Under the pieces are notes generated by a model. That model saw only the letters and a list, made by a program, of their open reading frames with translations, was not told the origin of the DNA and searched no databases. Shown one piece after another: positions 54,275 through 62,451 of a stretch of DNA of 64,000 bases (position 1 is the first letter of the stretch; each line of letters starts with the position of its first letter). Origin of the DNA: Sphingobacteriaceae bacterium. GTDB lineage: Bacteria > Bacteroidota > Bacteroidia > Sphingobacteriales > Sphingobacteriaceae. The stretch covers positions 38,497 to 102,496 of the forward strand of contig JACMJM010000045.1 in assembly GCA_014380615.1 (NCBI GenBank), read 5' to 3'. A program made the position numbers and the translations under genes.

Positions 54275-55087
54275 TTACCAGCCAGGTTGCGTAGCTGTGA
54301 CGTTTAAAACAGACTCAAGGTATTTGCTCGATACAATTTTCCAATTCGTAAGTTCATCGACAAACTCCGGAGCCTCAAGCTGGCTTTTAAGTGCCGCCTG
54401 TGTATAAAAATCCATTTTTGCGGGGTGTGCAGAAGAGCAAGCGTTAAACACATGTCCGAAAGCGTTTTGTTCGATGATTGCCATAGTTATGGCGATACAA
54501 TCGTTTAGATGAATTAAATTTACCGGAGCTTTTCCGTTCGGGATATTTTTTTTGCCGGAAAAAAACCTTGCCGGATCTCTGCCCGGCCCGATGAGTCCGC
54601 CGAAACGCAATATAGTTGTTGAGAAAGCGTCATTCTCTTTCAGTAAATTTTCTGATGCGAGTATTGCTTTTCCCGAAGCCGTTTCAGGCTGCGGAAGCGT
54701 ATCCTCGGTTACTTCGGTGTTATGGTCGCCGTAAACCGCTGTTGAGCTTATGAATAAAACTCGCTTAACCCCGTGCAAAAGAACTGCTTCTCGTATCTTC
54801 TTTATTTTATGTTCATAAAAAGCCGCCTCAACCGTATTTCTTTTAGGTGGGATACTGATAATCAGCAAATCGCAGTAAAAAAAAGCAGACTCGTATAGTT
54901 CCTTGTAATTATCAAAAACTACCTCAAACGGCATTATGCCAACCTCCCTAAATCGTGTTAACTTATCTGCTGTAGTAGTAGATCCTTGTACTTTATACCC
55001 CGTTTTTACGAGCTTTTGCGCCAAGGCAAACCCGTACCAGCCGCAACCCAAAATGCTTATTGTTTTAATTGTATCCCGAGCCGACAT
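54275..55087 (-). CDS. NAD(P)-binding SDR/epimerase-like protein (YeeZ type)
   Basis: A 270-residue Rossmann protein. The nucleotide loop is ISILGCGWYGFALAQKL; later landmarks are VKRVLFISSTAVYGDHN, LRFGGLIGPGRDPARFF and PVNLIHLNDCIAITMAII. It resembles extended SDR enzymes of the YeeZ group; the reaction is unknown. Confidence 0.88.
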   Translation of the reverse strand: MSARDTIKTISILGCGWYGFALAQKLVKTGYKVQGSTTTADKLTRFREVGIMPFEVVFDNYKELYESAFFYCDLLIISIPPKRNTVEAAFYEHKIKKIREAVLLHGVKRVLFISSTAVYGDHNTEVTEDTLPQPETASGKAILASENLLKENDAFSTTILRFGGLIGPGRDPARFFSGKKNIPNGKAPVNLIHLNDCIAITMAIIEQNAFGHVFNACSSAHPAKMDFYTQAALKSQLEAPEFVDELTNWKIVSSKYLESVLNVTATQPGW

Positions 55088-55235
55088 TTATTTCTGTGTT
55101 CGGCAAAATTAGCATTAAAAACCCGGGCTTCATATTTCGGATCCGGCGGGCAATTATTTTGTTAACGAATTCGTTACGTTACAAGTGAAAGAACAAATTT
55201 CCTTTAATTTAGGCTAACAAACTAATTGTTTTACC

Positions 55236-55694
55236 ATGGCTATTTATAAGCTTCATATTAACGGGCGCAGTTATCAGGCAGATGTTGAACCAGACACTCC
55301 ACTGCTTTGGGTTTTGCGCGATAACTTCGGATTGGTAGGTACAAAATACAGCTGTGGAATAGGTGCCTGCGGTGCATGTACAGTGCATGTAAACGGACAG
55401 GCTATGCGCTCCTGCACACTGCCTGTAGCGGCGGTAGGTACACAAAAAGTGATTACAATCGAGGGACTTTCCGCAAACGGAGATCATCCTGTACAAAAAG
55501 CCTGGGACGAAGTGGATGTTGCCCAATGCGGTTACTGCCAGTCGGGGCAAATTATGACGGCCGCCGCATTTCTAAAAAGCAATCCGAAGCCAACAGCAGA
55601 TCAGATAGATAACGCGATGCACGGAAATATATGCCGTTGCGGCGCCTATCATCGTATTAAAGAGGCAGTTAAATTAGCCAGTACTAAAGCATAA
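55236..55694 (+). CDS. Molybdenum hydroxylase 2Fe-2S subunit (isoquinoline 1-oxidoreductase alpha-like)
   Basis: A 152-residue electron-transfer subunit. A plant-type 2Fe-2S domain (KYSCGIGACGACTVHVNGQ, SCTLP) is followed by the helical 2Fe-2S domain (QCGYCQSGQIMTAAAF, NICRCGAYHRI). All eight ligand cysteines are present. It is cotranscribed with the large subunit three bases downstream. The substrate (aldehyde or N-heterocycle) is unknown. Confidence 0.94.
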   Translation: MAIYKLHINGRSYQADVEPDTPLLWVLRDNFGLVGTKYSCGIGACGACTVHVNGQAMRSCTLPVAAVGTQKVITIEGLSANGDHPVQKAWDEVDVAQCGYCQSGQIMTAAAFLKSNPKPTADQIDNAMHGNICRCGAYHRIKEAVKLASTKA

Positions 55695-55697
55695 GCC

Positions 55698-57842
55698 ATG
55701 GCAAACTCAACCAGCAGACGCGATTTTTTGAAAATAGCAGCAACCGCCGGAGGCGGGTTGATGCTTGGGTTCGATTGGTTCAGCGCAAAGGCCGAAATTA
55801 CTTCTGTTATTTCTAATGCCGCCTTAGCCGCCGGGAAAACCGAATTCAATAGTTTTCTTTCCATCTCGACAGATAATATCATAACCATCTTTTCTCCTAA
55901 TCCGGAATTAGGACAAAATATAAAAACTTCATTTCCGATGGTGGTAGCCGAAGAACTCGAAGCCGATTGGTCGAAAGTGAATGTAGTGCAGGCCGCTTTA
56001 GATACTAAAAAATTTCAACGCCAAACTACCGGTGGGAGCGGGGCAGTACCCCATTCCTGGATGATTTTGCGAAAAGCAGGTGCTACCGCGAAAGCCATGC
56101 TTGTGGAAGCCGGAGCTAAACGCTTTAACGTGCCTTTAGATGAGTGTATGGCCAGCAATGGTTTTGTTGTGCATTCCAAATCTGGTAATAAACTAAGCTT
56201 TGGTGATCTGGCCGAAGATGCCTCCAGGCTAACCGTTCCTAAAGAGGTTAAACTCAAGGATCGTAAAGATTTTAAGCTGATAGGTACTTCGGTTAAAAAC
56301 GTCGAGAATAAAAATATCGTAACAGGGAAACCTCTCTTCGGACTGGATTTTTACCGTGAAGGAATGTTGTTGGCAATGATTCAGCGGCCCGAAGCATTCG
56401 GCTTGAAGCTAAAATCTGTAGACGCGGCCGCTGCCAAAACTATGCCCGGAATTGTGGATGTGGTATCGTTCAAAAACAATGTTGCCATAGTAGGTAAGTC
56501 TACCTGGCAAATAAACAAGGCGAGAAAGGCCCTGAAAATCGAATATGAGAGGGAAGGGAATTTAGAAAGCTCCGCAGATCATGATAAGATTTTCTCCGAA
56601 CTGTTAAATGGTAACAACACACAGGTGAGGAGGAAAGAAGGTGATGTTGAGGCGGCTTTTAAGAATGCGGCCAAAGTAATAACGAGCGAATATCAGTGTC
56701 CTTTTCTTCCTCATAACGCCATGGAGCCGATGAATTTCTTTGCTCATGTTCGTGCGGACGGAGTAGAGTTGGTTGGCCCTACGCAAACACCTGCCAGTGC
56801 CCGATCAGCAGTTTCAAAATTGCTCAATATTCCCGAGGGTAAGATTACAGTAGAGATTACCCGTTTGGGTGGTGGCTTTGGGCGTAGATTAATGACGGAT
56901 TATGCTCTTGAGGCGGCCGAATTATCCAATATCATTAAAGCTCCGGTAAAAGTGATCTGGACACGTGAGGATGATATGGCTGGTGGTTTATACCGCCCCG
57001 CAGTGCGCTACCGTTTCGAAGCCGCGCTTGATACTGACGGAAATATGGTGGGTTATAAATTGCGCGGAGTTGGAATGAATGAGCGAAACCCAACCCGGGA
57101 GAATAACTTTCCTTCGGGCGCGGTAGATAATTTGCTTATCGAATCAGCAGAGCATAGAACCCCGATTACAACCGCTCCCTGGAGGGCACCTATAACGAAC
57201 TTTTTGGGTTATGCCGAGCAGGCTTTTTTGGATGAGGTTGCCACTGCCGCAAAAAAGGACCCTGTACAATTCAGGCTGGATTTGTTGAATAGAGCGAAAA
57301 CCTCGCCCGCAGGAGCTGTGCGTTATGATGTAGACAGGATGATCGGGGTAATTAAGCTGGCCGCCGAAAAATCCGGTTGGGGAACAAAGAAAGACGTGTC
57401 GCAGGGCTTCAGCGTTTATTTTTCACACGCCTCTTATGTCGCTCAGGTGGCAGAAGTGGTGATGAAAGCCGGAAAGCCGGTAGTGAAAAAGATTTATGCC
57501 GCGGTTGATTGCGGTGAGGTGATTAATTTAAGCGGCGCAAAACAACAGGTGATGGGTGGAATAGTAGATGGTATGGGGCATGCCATGTACGGAAATTTAA
57601 CATTTAAGAATGGTTCCCCCGAGCAGAATAATTACAATAAGTACCGGTTAATAAGGATGAAAGAAATTCCCGAAGTGGAGGTGTTTTTTGTGAATAACGG
57701 AATATCGCCTACCGGCTTAGGAGAACCCGCACTCCCTCCCACCGGCGGTGCTATTGCTAATGCGATTTTTAAAGCCACCGGTAAAAGAGTAAAGGCTCAG
57801 CCATTTGTACTGGAAGAGCCCTTTAAGATAAAGGCAGTATAA
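55698..57842 (+). CDS. Molybdenum hydroxylase large subunit (isoquinoline 1-oxidoreductase beta-like)
   Basis: A 714-residue molybdopterin-binding subunit. The N-terminus has a twin-arginine signal (TSRRDFLKIAATAGGGLMLG), so the enzyme is probably periplasmic. The body shows FSPNPELGQNIKTSFPMVVA, TRLGGGFGRRLMTDYALEAA and APWRAPITNFLGYAEQAFLD, and the catalytic glutamate is E676 in PTGLGEPALPPTGGA. It depends on Mo cofactor made by the genes near 9-11 kb. No cytochrome c subunit is adjacent. Confidence 0.94.
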   Translation: MANSTSRRDFLKIAATAGGGLMLGFDWFSAKAEITSVISNAALAAGKTEFNSFLSISTDNIITIFSPNPELGQNIKTSFPMVVAEELEADWSKVNVVQAALDTKKFQRQTTGGSGAVPHSWMILRKAGATAKAMLVEAGAKRFNVPLDECMASNGFVVHSKSGNKLSFGDLAEDASRLTVPKEVKLKDRKDFKLIGTSVKNVENKNIVTGKPLFGLDFYREGMLLAMIQRPEAFGLKLKSVDAAAAKTMPGIVDVVSFKNNVAIVGKSTWQINKARKALKIEYEREGNLESSADHDKIFSELLNGNNTQVRRKEGDVEAAFKNAAKVITSEYQCPFLPHNAMEPMNFFAHVRADGVELVGPTQTPASARSAVSKLLNIPEGKITVEITRLGGGFGRRLMTDYALEAAELSNIIKAPVKVIWTREDDMAGGLYRPAVRYRFEAALDTDGNMVGYKLRGVGMNERNPTRENNFPSGAVDNLLIESAEHRTPITTAPWRAPITNFLGYAEQAFLDEVATAAKKDPVQFRLDLLNRAKTSPAGAVRYDVDRMIGVIKLAAEKSGWGTKKDVSQGFSVYFSHASYVAQVAEVVMKAGKPVVKKIYAAVDCGEVINLSGAKQQVMGGIVDGMGHAMYGNLTFKNGSPEQNNYNKYRLIRMKEIPEVEVFFVNNGISPTGLGEPALPPTGGAIANAIFKATGKRVKAQPFVLEEPFKIKAV

Positions 57843-57847
57843 CGCGG

Positions 57848-57993
57848 GTAGATTTGATCTGGCTGGAACCGGGAATATTACCTGCTATCGGGCAAAAAAG
57901 TGTGAAAGCTTTTGAGTTGGGAGCCGAAGATTATATCACAAAACTTTCAGCCCAAACGAACTGATTGTGAGAATTAAGCGGTTGAAACTTTAA
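57848..57993 (+). pseudogene. Remnant of a response-regulator receiver domain
   Basis: Read from 57848, the frame gives VDLIWLEPGILPAI and then VKAFELGAEDYITK. After a one-base shift near 57945 it continues FSPNELIVRIKRLKL and a stop at 57993. This is the C-terminal third of a CheY-type receiver, where the K-P-F-S motif lost one base. The N-terminal part is absent. Confidence 0.7.
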
Positions 57994-58083
57994 TTAGATA
58001 ACCCGCTCTTTCTTAACCATATTCTAATAAAACAATTTATATCCCAATAGGTTAATATACTGTTTTGTTAATCTAATCTGCCC

Positions 58084-58959
58084 ATGAATTTCATCGCATC
58101 TCAAAATCCAGACGGAACCCCGGTTAATTTATATTATGAAGACTGGGGCACGGGAAGCCCAGTTGTATTTATCCATGGCTGGCCCTTAGATCACCAAATG
58201 TGGGAACATCAAACACGTTCGTTACCCGAAATGGGTTTGCGCTGTATTGCTTATGATCGCCGCGGGTTCGGTAAATCTGATAAGCCCTGGGATGGATATG
58301 ATTACGATACATTCGCCGACGATTTAAAAGCGGTACTCGACCAGTTAGATCTGCAAGATGTAACCCTTGTCGGATTTTCTATGGGCGGCGGTGAGGTAGT
58401 AAGATATTTCAGCCGCCACGGCGGTAAAAGAGTTTCGAAGGTTGTACTCCTCGCATCCATAACACCATTTACGTTACAAACCCAAAGTAATCCTCAAGGC
58501 GTGCCTATGGAAGTATTGCACGAAATGATAGGAAATATTCAGGAAGACAGGGCCTCTTTTCTCACGGGGTTTTCAAAAATGTTTTACGGTGTAAATCTCA
58601 TAAGCCACCAGGTAAGTCAGTCTACACTCGACTGGAATTTGGTGTTGGCTATGCAGGCCTCGCCTAAAGCAACAATAGATTGTATTCATGCGTTTGGCGA
58701 AACCGACTTCAGAACAGAGATGCATACTATTAATGTTCCGACACTTATAATACACGGCGAAAGTGATAAAATCGTACCTATAGAGGCAACTGGCGAACAA
58801 GCAGCCAGATTAATTCCGGGGTCGAAATACATTGTTTACGAGGATGCTCCCCACGGCCTCTTTGTTACTAATAAGGAAGAACTTAACGCAGATTTGCTCG
58901 AATTTATAGGAGCTAAGGATATTCCTGCTAAAACAGCTTCTAATTATAAGTCGCTTTAA
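58084..58959 (+). CDS. Alpha/beta hydrolase, non-heme chloroperoxidase-like
   Basis: A 291-residue hydrolase. VVFIHGWPLDHQMWEHQ has the oxyanion hole, VTLVGFSMGGGEVVRYFSRH the nucleophile serine (near residue 101), and LIIHGESDKIVP and YEDAPHGLFVTNKEEL carry the acid and histidine. It resembles the cofactor-free haloperoxidase/esterase group. Substrate unknown. Confidence 0.93.
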   Translation: MNFIASQNPDGTPVNLYYEDWGTGSPVVFIHGWPLDHQMWEHQTRSLPEMGLRCIAYDRRGFGKSDKPWDGYDYDTFADDLKAVLDQLDLQDVTLVGFSMGGGEVVRYFSRHGGKRVSKVVLLASITPFTLQTQSNPQGVPMEVLHEMIGNIQEDRASFLTGFSKMFYGVNLISHQVSQSTLDWNLVLAMQASPKATIDCIHAFGETDFRTEMHTINVPTLIIHGESDKIVPIEATGEQAARLIPGSKYIVYEDAPHGLFVTNKEELNADLLEFIGAKDIPAKTASNYKSL

Positions 58960-58991
58960 TTTGTTAATCTTGTTTCGGTAAACTATATTTG
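58960..58991 (+). promoter_or_regulatory. Bacteroidota-type promoter
   Basis: TTTG (58960-58963), a 20-base spacer, then full-consensus TATATTTG (58984-58991). It would start transcription at about 58998, at or next to the ATG of the tiny frame below. Confidence 0.5.
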
Positions 58992-58997
58992 AATCAC

Positions 58998-59051
58998 ATG
59001 AGACAAATACTATATATTATTTCAGTCATTGCGGTCGCTATTGCGTGCTGA
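58998..59051 (+). CDS. Tiny frame encoding a bare lipoprotein-type signal peptide
   Basis: A 17-codon frame, MRQILYIISVIAVAIAC, ends at a cysteine in a lipobox-like context and then a stop. It has a promoter before it and a strong terminator (59079-59106) after it, making a transcript of about 110 bases. It may encode an entericidin-like micropeptide, be the start of a decayed lipoprotein gene, or be part of a small RNA. Confidence 0.35.
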   Translation: MRQILYIISVIAVAIAC

Positions 59052-59078
59052 CGGGGATTTTATATTAAAATCATAAAT

Positions 59079-59106
59079 TAAAACCCGTCCGAATGGCCGG
59101 GTTTTT
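59079..59106 (+). terminator. Intrinsic terminator
   Basis: AAAACCCG-t-CC and GG-c-CGGGTTTT pair around GAAT, followed by further T residues. It ends the small unit at 58998. Confidence 0.88.
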
Positions 59107-59107
59107 T

Positions 59108-59198
59108 CATTAGAATATAATTGTTTTTTAATGGTTATGAAGCTATCATGAGCATTTTAATCTCGGTTTATGAGCGGTATGCTCATGATGGTTTCATT
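59108..59198 (-). repeat. Orphan copy of the leader hairpin block
   Basis: On the minus strand TGAAACCATCATGAGCAT (59179-59196) pairs with ATGCTCATGATAGCTTCATA (59136-59155), then comes the block shared with lysC and the glucosaminidase gene (59124-59146), and ATG plus AAAAAA at 59110. The ATG opens only ten codons, running into the terminator. About 85% identical to 62047-62132; the loop is the most variable part. Confidence 0.75.
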
Positions 59199-59199
59199 T

Positions 59200-59372
59200 A
59201 ATCAATTTATAATGCAAGTTTTCAATCCGTATCTAACTAAATCAGCAGTCATTTCAATTCTTGTCGTGGTGGGTTTACCCTGGCGGGATAGATTGTTATG
59301 AGCTAAGTACTTATAATTTATCAGCCTCCCGCCAAAAGCAGGAGGCTTTTTTTTTACATAATAAATTAAATA
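59200..59372 (+). promoter_or_regulatory. Candidate transcription attenuator before the aminotransferase gene
   Basis: A perfect intrinsic terminator (AGCCTCC 59323-59329, GGAGGCT 59341-59347, then eight T) ends only 18 bases before the aminotransferase ATG. Upstream, TGGCGGGA (59281-59288) is complementary to TCCCGCCA (59327-59334), which overlaps the terminator stem, so the two pairings exclude each other. A further hairpin GGGTTTACCC precedes it (59271-59280). This is the classic layout of a riboswitch or attenuator; the aptamer class is not recognised. Confidence 0.6.
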
Positions 59373-60554
59373 ATGACTACAACAACTTACCAAAACAGTA
59401 TGGCCCGGCGCGTACATGGGGTGCCCCAATCTTTTATCCGTGAAATTTTAAAAGCCGCTTCAAATCCGGGGATGATATCTTTTGCCGGCGGGCTGCCCAA
59501 CCCCGGCCTGTTTCCGGTAAAAGAACTGGAAGCTTGCACCACTATGGTATTTCAAAAACATGGATTGAAGGCTTTGCAGTATGCCGAAACAGAAGGATTC
59601 TATCCTTTGAGAGAGTATATTTCTAAGCGGTATAAGCAAAGAAATAACCTTGATATTTCTCCTGATCAGATTTTAATCACCAATGGTTCGCAACAGGCTC
59701 TCGATTTGATAGGCAAATTATTCATCAATCCGGGCGATAAAGTTTTGGTCGAGCGTCCCGCATATTTGGGAGCTTTGCAATGTTTTGCCATGTATGAAGC
59801 TGCATTTCTCGAAGCGGAACTTGAAGAAGATGGAATTAATACTACCGAGCTTCAAGACAATTTAATTAATCACGATATAAAACTGTTTTATGGGGTGCCA
59901 AACTTCCAAAATCCAACAGGAATAAGCTATAGTGCCGAAAAGCGGAAAAAAATCGCTGAAATTTTAGCAGCTTATGAAACCATTTTTGTGGAGGATGACC
60001 CTTACGGTGAAATTTCGTTTACTAACAGGATTGAGAAATCAGTGTACTCATATTTGCCCCGGCAAACTATCTTATTGGGATCCTTCTCAAAAATTATAGC
60101 ACCCGGATTGCGCTTGGGCTGGATGGTAGCTAATCCTGAAATTATTAAAAAGGCAACTATTCTTAAGCAAGCCTCAGATCTGCATTCGGGCAACTTAACG
60201 CAGTATATTTTGTATGAATTTTTAAAGAGGAATGATATAGATAAACATATTGGTTCGATAGCGAGCCATTATCATCATCAAAGAAATATTATGCTCGATG
60301 CCCTGCATCATTATTTCCCATCTTCGGTGCAATACACCCAGCCGCAAGGAGGGATGTTTTGCTGGTTGAAGTTGCCCGACCCTCTAGCAGCCCGGGATTT
60401 ATTAAATAAAGCTTTACAAGAAAAAATCATTTTTGTACCTGGTGATACGTTTTATGCTTTAAATCCCGATCAGCACACGCTGCGCCTCAATTTTTCTAAC
60501 GTTGAAGAGTTGGTTATGGTGAGCGGGCTTAAGAAATTGGGCAGTTTGATTTGA
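59373..60554 (+). CDS. PLP-dependent aminotransferase, class I (aminoadipate/aromatic type)
   Basis: A 393-residue enzyme. MISFAGGLPNPGLFPVKEL, LQYAETEGFYPLREYISKRY, ILITNGSQQALDLIGKLF, VPNFQNPTGISYS and GSFSKIIAPGLRLGW (PLP lysine) place it with LysN-like 2-aminoadipate and multi-substrate aminotransferases. The ATG at 59373 lies just behind an attenuator-like leader. The amino acid is not certain; a lysine- or branched-chain-related role is possible. Confidence 0.92.
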   Translation: MTTTTYQNSMARRVHGVPQSFIREILKAASNPGMISFAGGLPNPGLFPVKELEACTTMVFQKHGLKALQYAETEGFYPLREYISKRYKQRNNLDISPDQILITNGSQQALDLIGKLFINPGDKVLVERPAYLGALQCFAMYEAAFLEAELEEDGINTTELQDNLINHDIKLFYGVPNFQNPTGISYSAEKRKKIAEILAAYETIFVEDDPYGEISFTNRIEKSVYSYLPRQTILLGSFSKIIAPGLRLGWMVANPEIIKKATILKQASDLHSGNLTQYILYEFLKRNDIDKHIGSIASHYHHQRNIMLDALHHYFPSSVQYTQPQGGMFCWLKLPDPLAARDLLNKALQEKIIFVPGDTFYALNPDQHTLRLNFSNVEELVMVSGLKKLGSLI

Positions 60555-60624
60555 TCTTGATATGCGATGATTTATAAAAAACTGATAGTTTTAATTATTG
60601 AAATGAGTTCGATTAATAATATTG

Positions 60625-60733
60625 AACACACCCCTAAGGAAGGTTTCTGCCGACCGAAAAACGGAATTTCCTCCTCTCGAGAGGAGAATTTAATGCTTTT
60701 TTATTATGTTCTGTCTTTACATAGGGGTGTGTT
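60625..60733. repeat. Inverted-repeat element with AACACACCCCTA ends
   Basis: AACACACCCCTA (60625-60636) and its exact complement TAGGGGTGTGTT (60722-60733) bound 109 bases that contain the inner palindrome CTCCTCTCGAGAGGAG. This is a MITE-like unit with no coding capacity; a 91-codon open frame across it is not a gene. Confidence 0.8.
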
Positions 60734-60787
60734 GTTAATCCTTTTAATATGCTTTTTTAATCGAACTCAGATTACTAAAATGCTAAC

Positions 60788-61297
60788 ATGGAAAGTGAAA
60801 TTTTATTCGTTGAAACGCAAAAATTCAATAAATGGCTTTTGATGATTCTTTTACCGGTAAACGGATTGTTTTTGTTGGGAGTGTATACCCAGGTTTTTAA
60901 CGGCCTGCCATTCGGCGATAAACCATTGAGCAACACTGGTTTGATAATAACAACATGTTTTGTAATGCTGTTAAGCATCGTTTTATTCAACTCTAGATTG
61001 GAAACTCAAATCCGTCAGGATGGAATTTATGTAAAATTCTTTCCGGTTCATATTAAGTTCAGGCATTTTAAATGGGATGCGATTTCTAAATTGTATGTAC
61101 GACAATATAACCCCATTGCCGAGTTTGGCGGTTGGGGTATCAGAATGGGTTTTTGGGGTAAAGGGAAAGCGTATAATGCCTCTGGAAATAAGGGCTTGCA
61201 AATTGAATTCAGTAACCAAAAACGACTGCTTATCGGAACCCAGCAACTTGAGCGTCTGAAAGAAGTTCTGATTGCGATAAAACGATACAGGGAGTGA
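60788..61297 (+). CDS. Membrane protein with PH-like domain
   Basis: A 169-residue protein with two membrane segments (WLLMILLPVNGLFLLGVYT and LIITTCFVMLLSIVLF), then a compact domain (ETQIRQDGIYVKFFPVHIKF, FGGWGIRMGFWGKGKAYNA, GLQIEFSNQKRLLIGTQQ) reminiscent of bacterial PH domains (DUF6141-like). Function unknown. Confidence 0.78.
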   Translation: MESEILFVETQKFNKWLLMILLPVNGLFLLGVYTQVFNGLPFGDKPLSNTGLIITTCFVMLLSIVLFNSRLETQIRQDGIYVKFFPVHIKFRHFKWDAISKLYVRQYNPIAEFGGWGIRMGFWGKGKAYNASGNKGLQIEFSNQKRLLIGTQQLERLKEVLIAIKRYRE

Positions 61298-61302
61298 CGG
61301 CC

Positions 61303-61460
61303 CGTCACCCTGAGTACTTCGTCGGGCTCAGTACAGGCTTTGTCGAAGGGTCGTGAGGCGGGGCAACCCGCTCTATGCTTCGACAAGTTCAGCATGACGC
61401 TACCTTTTTTCCTCAACCTGACGCCAAGAATCTAAATGTTGCCGAATTTGAGACAGCTTC
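61303..61460 (-). repeat. Dispersed repeat with GAAGCTGTCTCAAAT end
   Basis: Read on the minus strand it starts GAAGCTGTCTCAAATTCGGC, passes TTCTTGGCGTCAGGTTGAGG, then GGTAGCGTCATGC, TCGAAGCATAGAGCGGGTT and CCCTTCGACA, and ends with a CAGGGTGAC-like hairpin. It joins the words of the 52518 copy with those of the 22210 copy, showing that they are parts of one family. Confidence 0.78.
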
Positions 61461-61484
61461 ATGTTGATGATTAAATTATCGAAT

Positions 61485-62045
61485 CTAAAAAGCACTGTTC
61501 ATTTGATATGCTAACGCAATTTTTGATCTGTCGGAGTCTATAGTTCTGTCTATGCGGCTAAGATAATCCGATGTTTCAGAATAGAACTTCTGGATGTAAT
61601 TTCTATATTCTTCGATATTGTTCTTTGGTAGTTTGGCTATTATAAAGCTCTGGAATAAGGCATAATCAATAACCGAATCTTTCCAGTCTCTGTATTGTGC
61701 ATGCCCTCTGTGTATGCCTACGGCTGATGTCGGCCTTTTACCAGCAACTTTCATCCCGAATAAATTGTGGTTCTCCTTAAATATATCGGAAGTAAAGTTT
61801 CCGGTTTCTAATCGGGCCTGAGCCAGAACCGTTTCCGGGTACTTAATTTTAAGTTCTTTCATAAAAGAAAGCAAAGCTTCTTCTGAGAATCGTTCGGCAT
61901 TCACCTGGCTCTTGGCATGTTCACTGGCGGTAACAGCCCTTACCGGCGAAAAATAGTTTCCTATACCGTAGCTTATAGAAACAATCAGAGCATAATACAA
62001 GACTTTTCTTTTGCTTACTTTTTTTAGACCTTCAAATTTTTTCAT
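61485..62045 (-). CDS. Glucosaminidase-domain peptidoglycan hydrolase
   Basis: A 186-residue membrane-anchored or secreted enzyme. An N-terminal hydrophobic segment (VLYYALIVSISYGIGNYF) is followed by a glucosaminidase domain (VLAQARLETGNFTSDIFKEN with the catalytic glutamate, NLFGMKVAGKRPTSAVG, YRDWKDSVIDYALFQ). It cleaves the glycan strand. Its leader (62047-62132) is a long hairpin shared with two other loci. Confidence 0.9.
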   Translation of the reverse strand: MKKFEGLKKVSKRKVLYYALIVSISYGIGNYFSPVRAVTASEHAKSQVNAERFSEEALLSFMKELKIKYPETVLAQARLETGNFTSDIFKENHNLFGMKVAGKRPTSAVGIHRGHAQYRDWKDSVIDYALFQSFIIAKLPKNNIEEYRNYIQKFYSETSDYLSRIDRTIDSDRSKIALAYQMNSAF

Positions 62046-62046
62046 A

Positions 62047-62132
62047 AGAATATAATTGTTTTTTAATGGTTATGAAGCTATCATGAGCATATCATCTGGG
62101 TTTGTGTGCGGTATGCTCATGATGGTTTCATA
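62047..62132 (-). repeat. Leader hairpin of the glucosaminidase gene
   Basis: TATGAAACCATCATGAGCAT (minus strand, 62132-62113) pairs with ATGCTCATGATAGCTTCATA (62090-62071): 17 of 20 pairs, with a 22-base loop. The block 62059-62081 is identical to that before lysC. The ATG of the gene follows 13 bases later. Confidence 0.75.
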
Positions 62133-62451
62133 AGATGTTTTTTACTGGAATATTTGTTTTTCACTCACCATATTGCGGCAGACAATATGATTTGCAGGAT
62201 TGTTTGAATCTTAAACGGGTGCTATTTTTATTTATTTTAATCTTTATTATCGGGTAGATAATATTCCCTTAGCCCGGTTTTTTTATAAAAAACCTTACTG
62301 CACATCGGTTTTAAGCCTTTAAAAGGCTTAAAGGCAACTTATCACTAAAAGCTTTTGTATAGAAAACCAGATTTTATATTAAAACGTGAATGTTATTTAG
62401 TTCTAAAAAGACATTTTTATTACAAATTGTACAATTATCAGGGCACTGCAA

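Noticed and set aside
59202..59429. 75-codon minus-strand frame across the attenuator
   Set aside because: Overlaps the 5' end of the aminotransferase gene and is explained by the leader hairpins.
60567..60842. 91-codon plus-strand frame
   Set aside because: It spans an inverted-repeat element and overlaps the start of the next gene.
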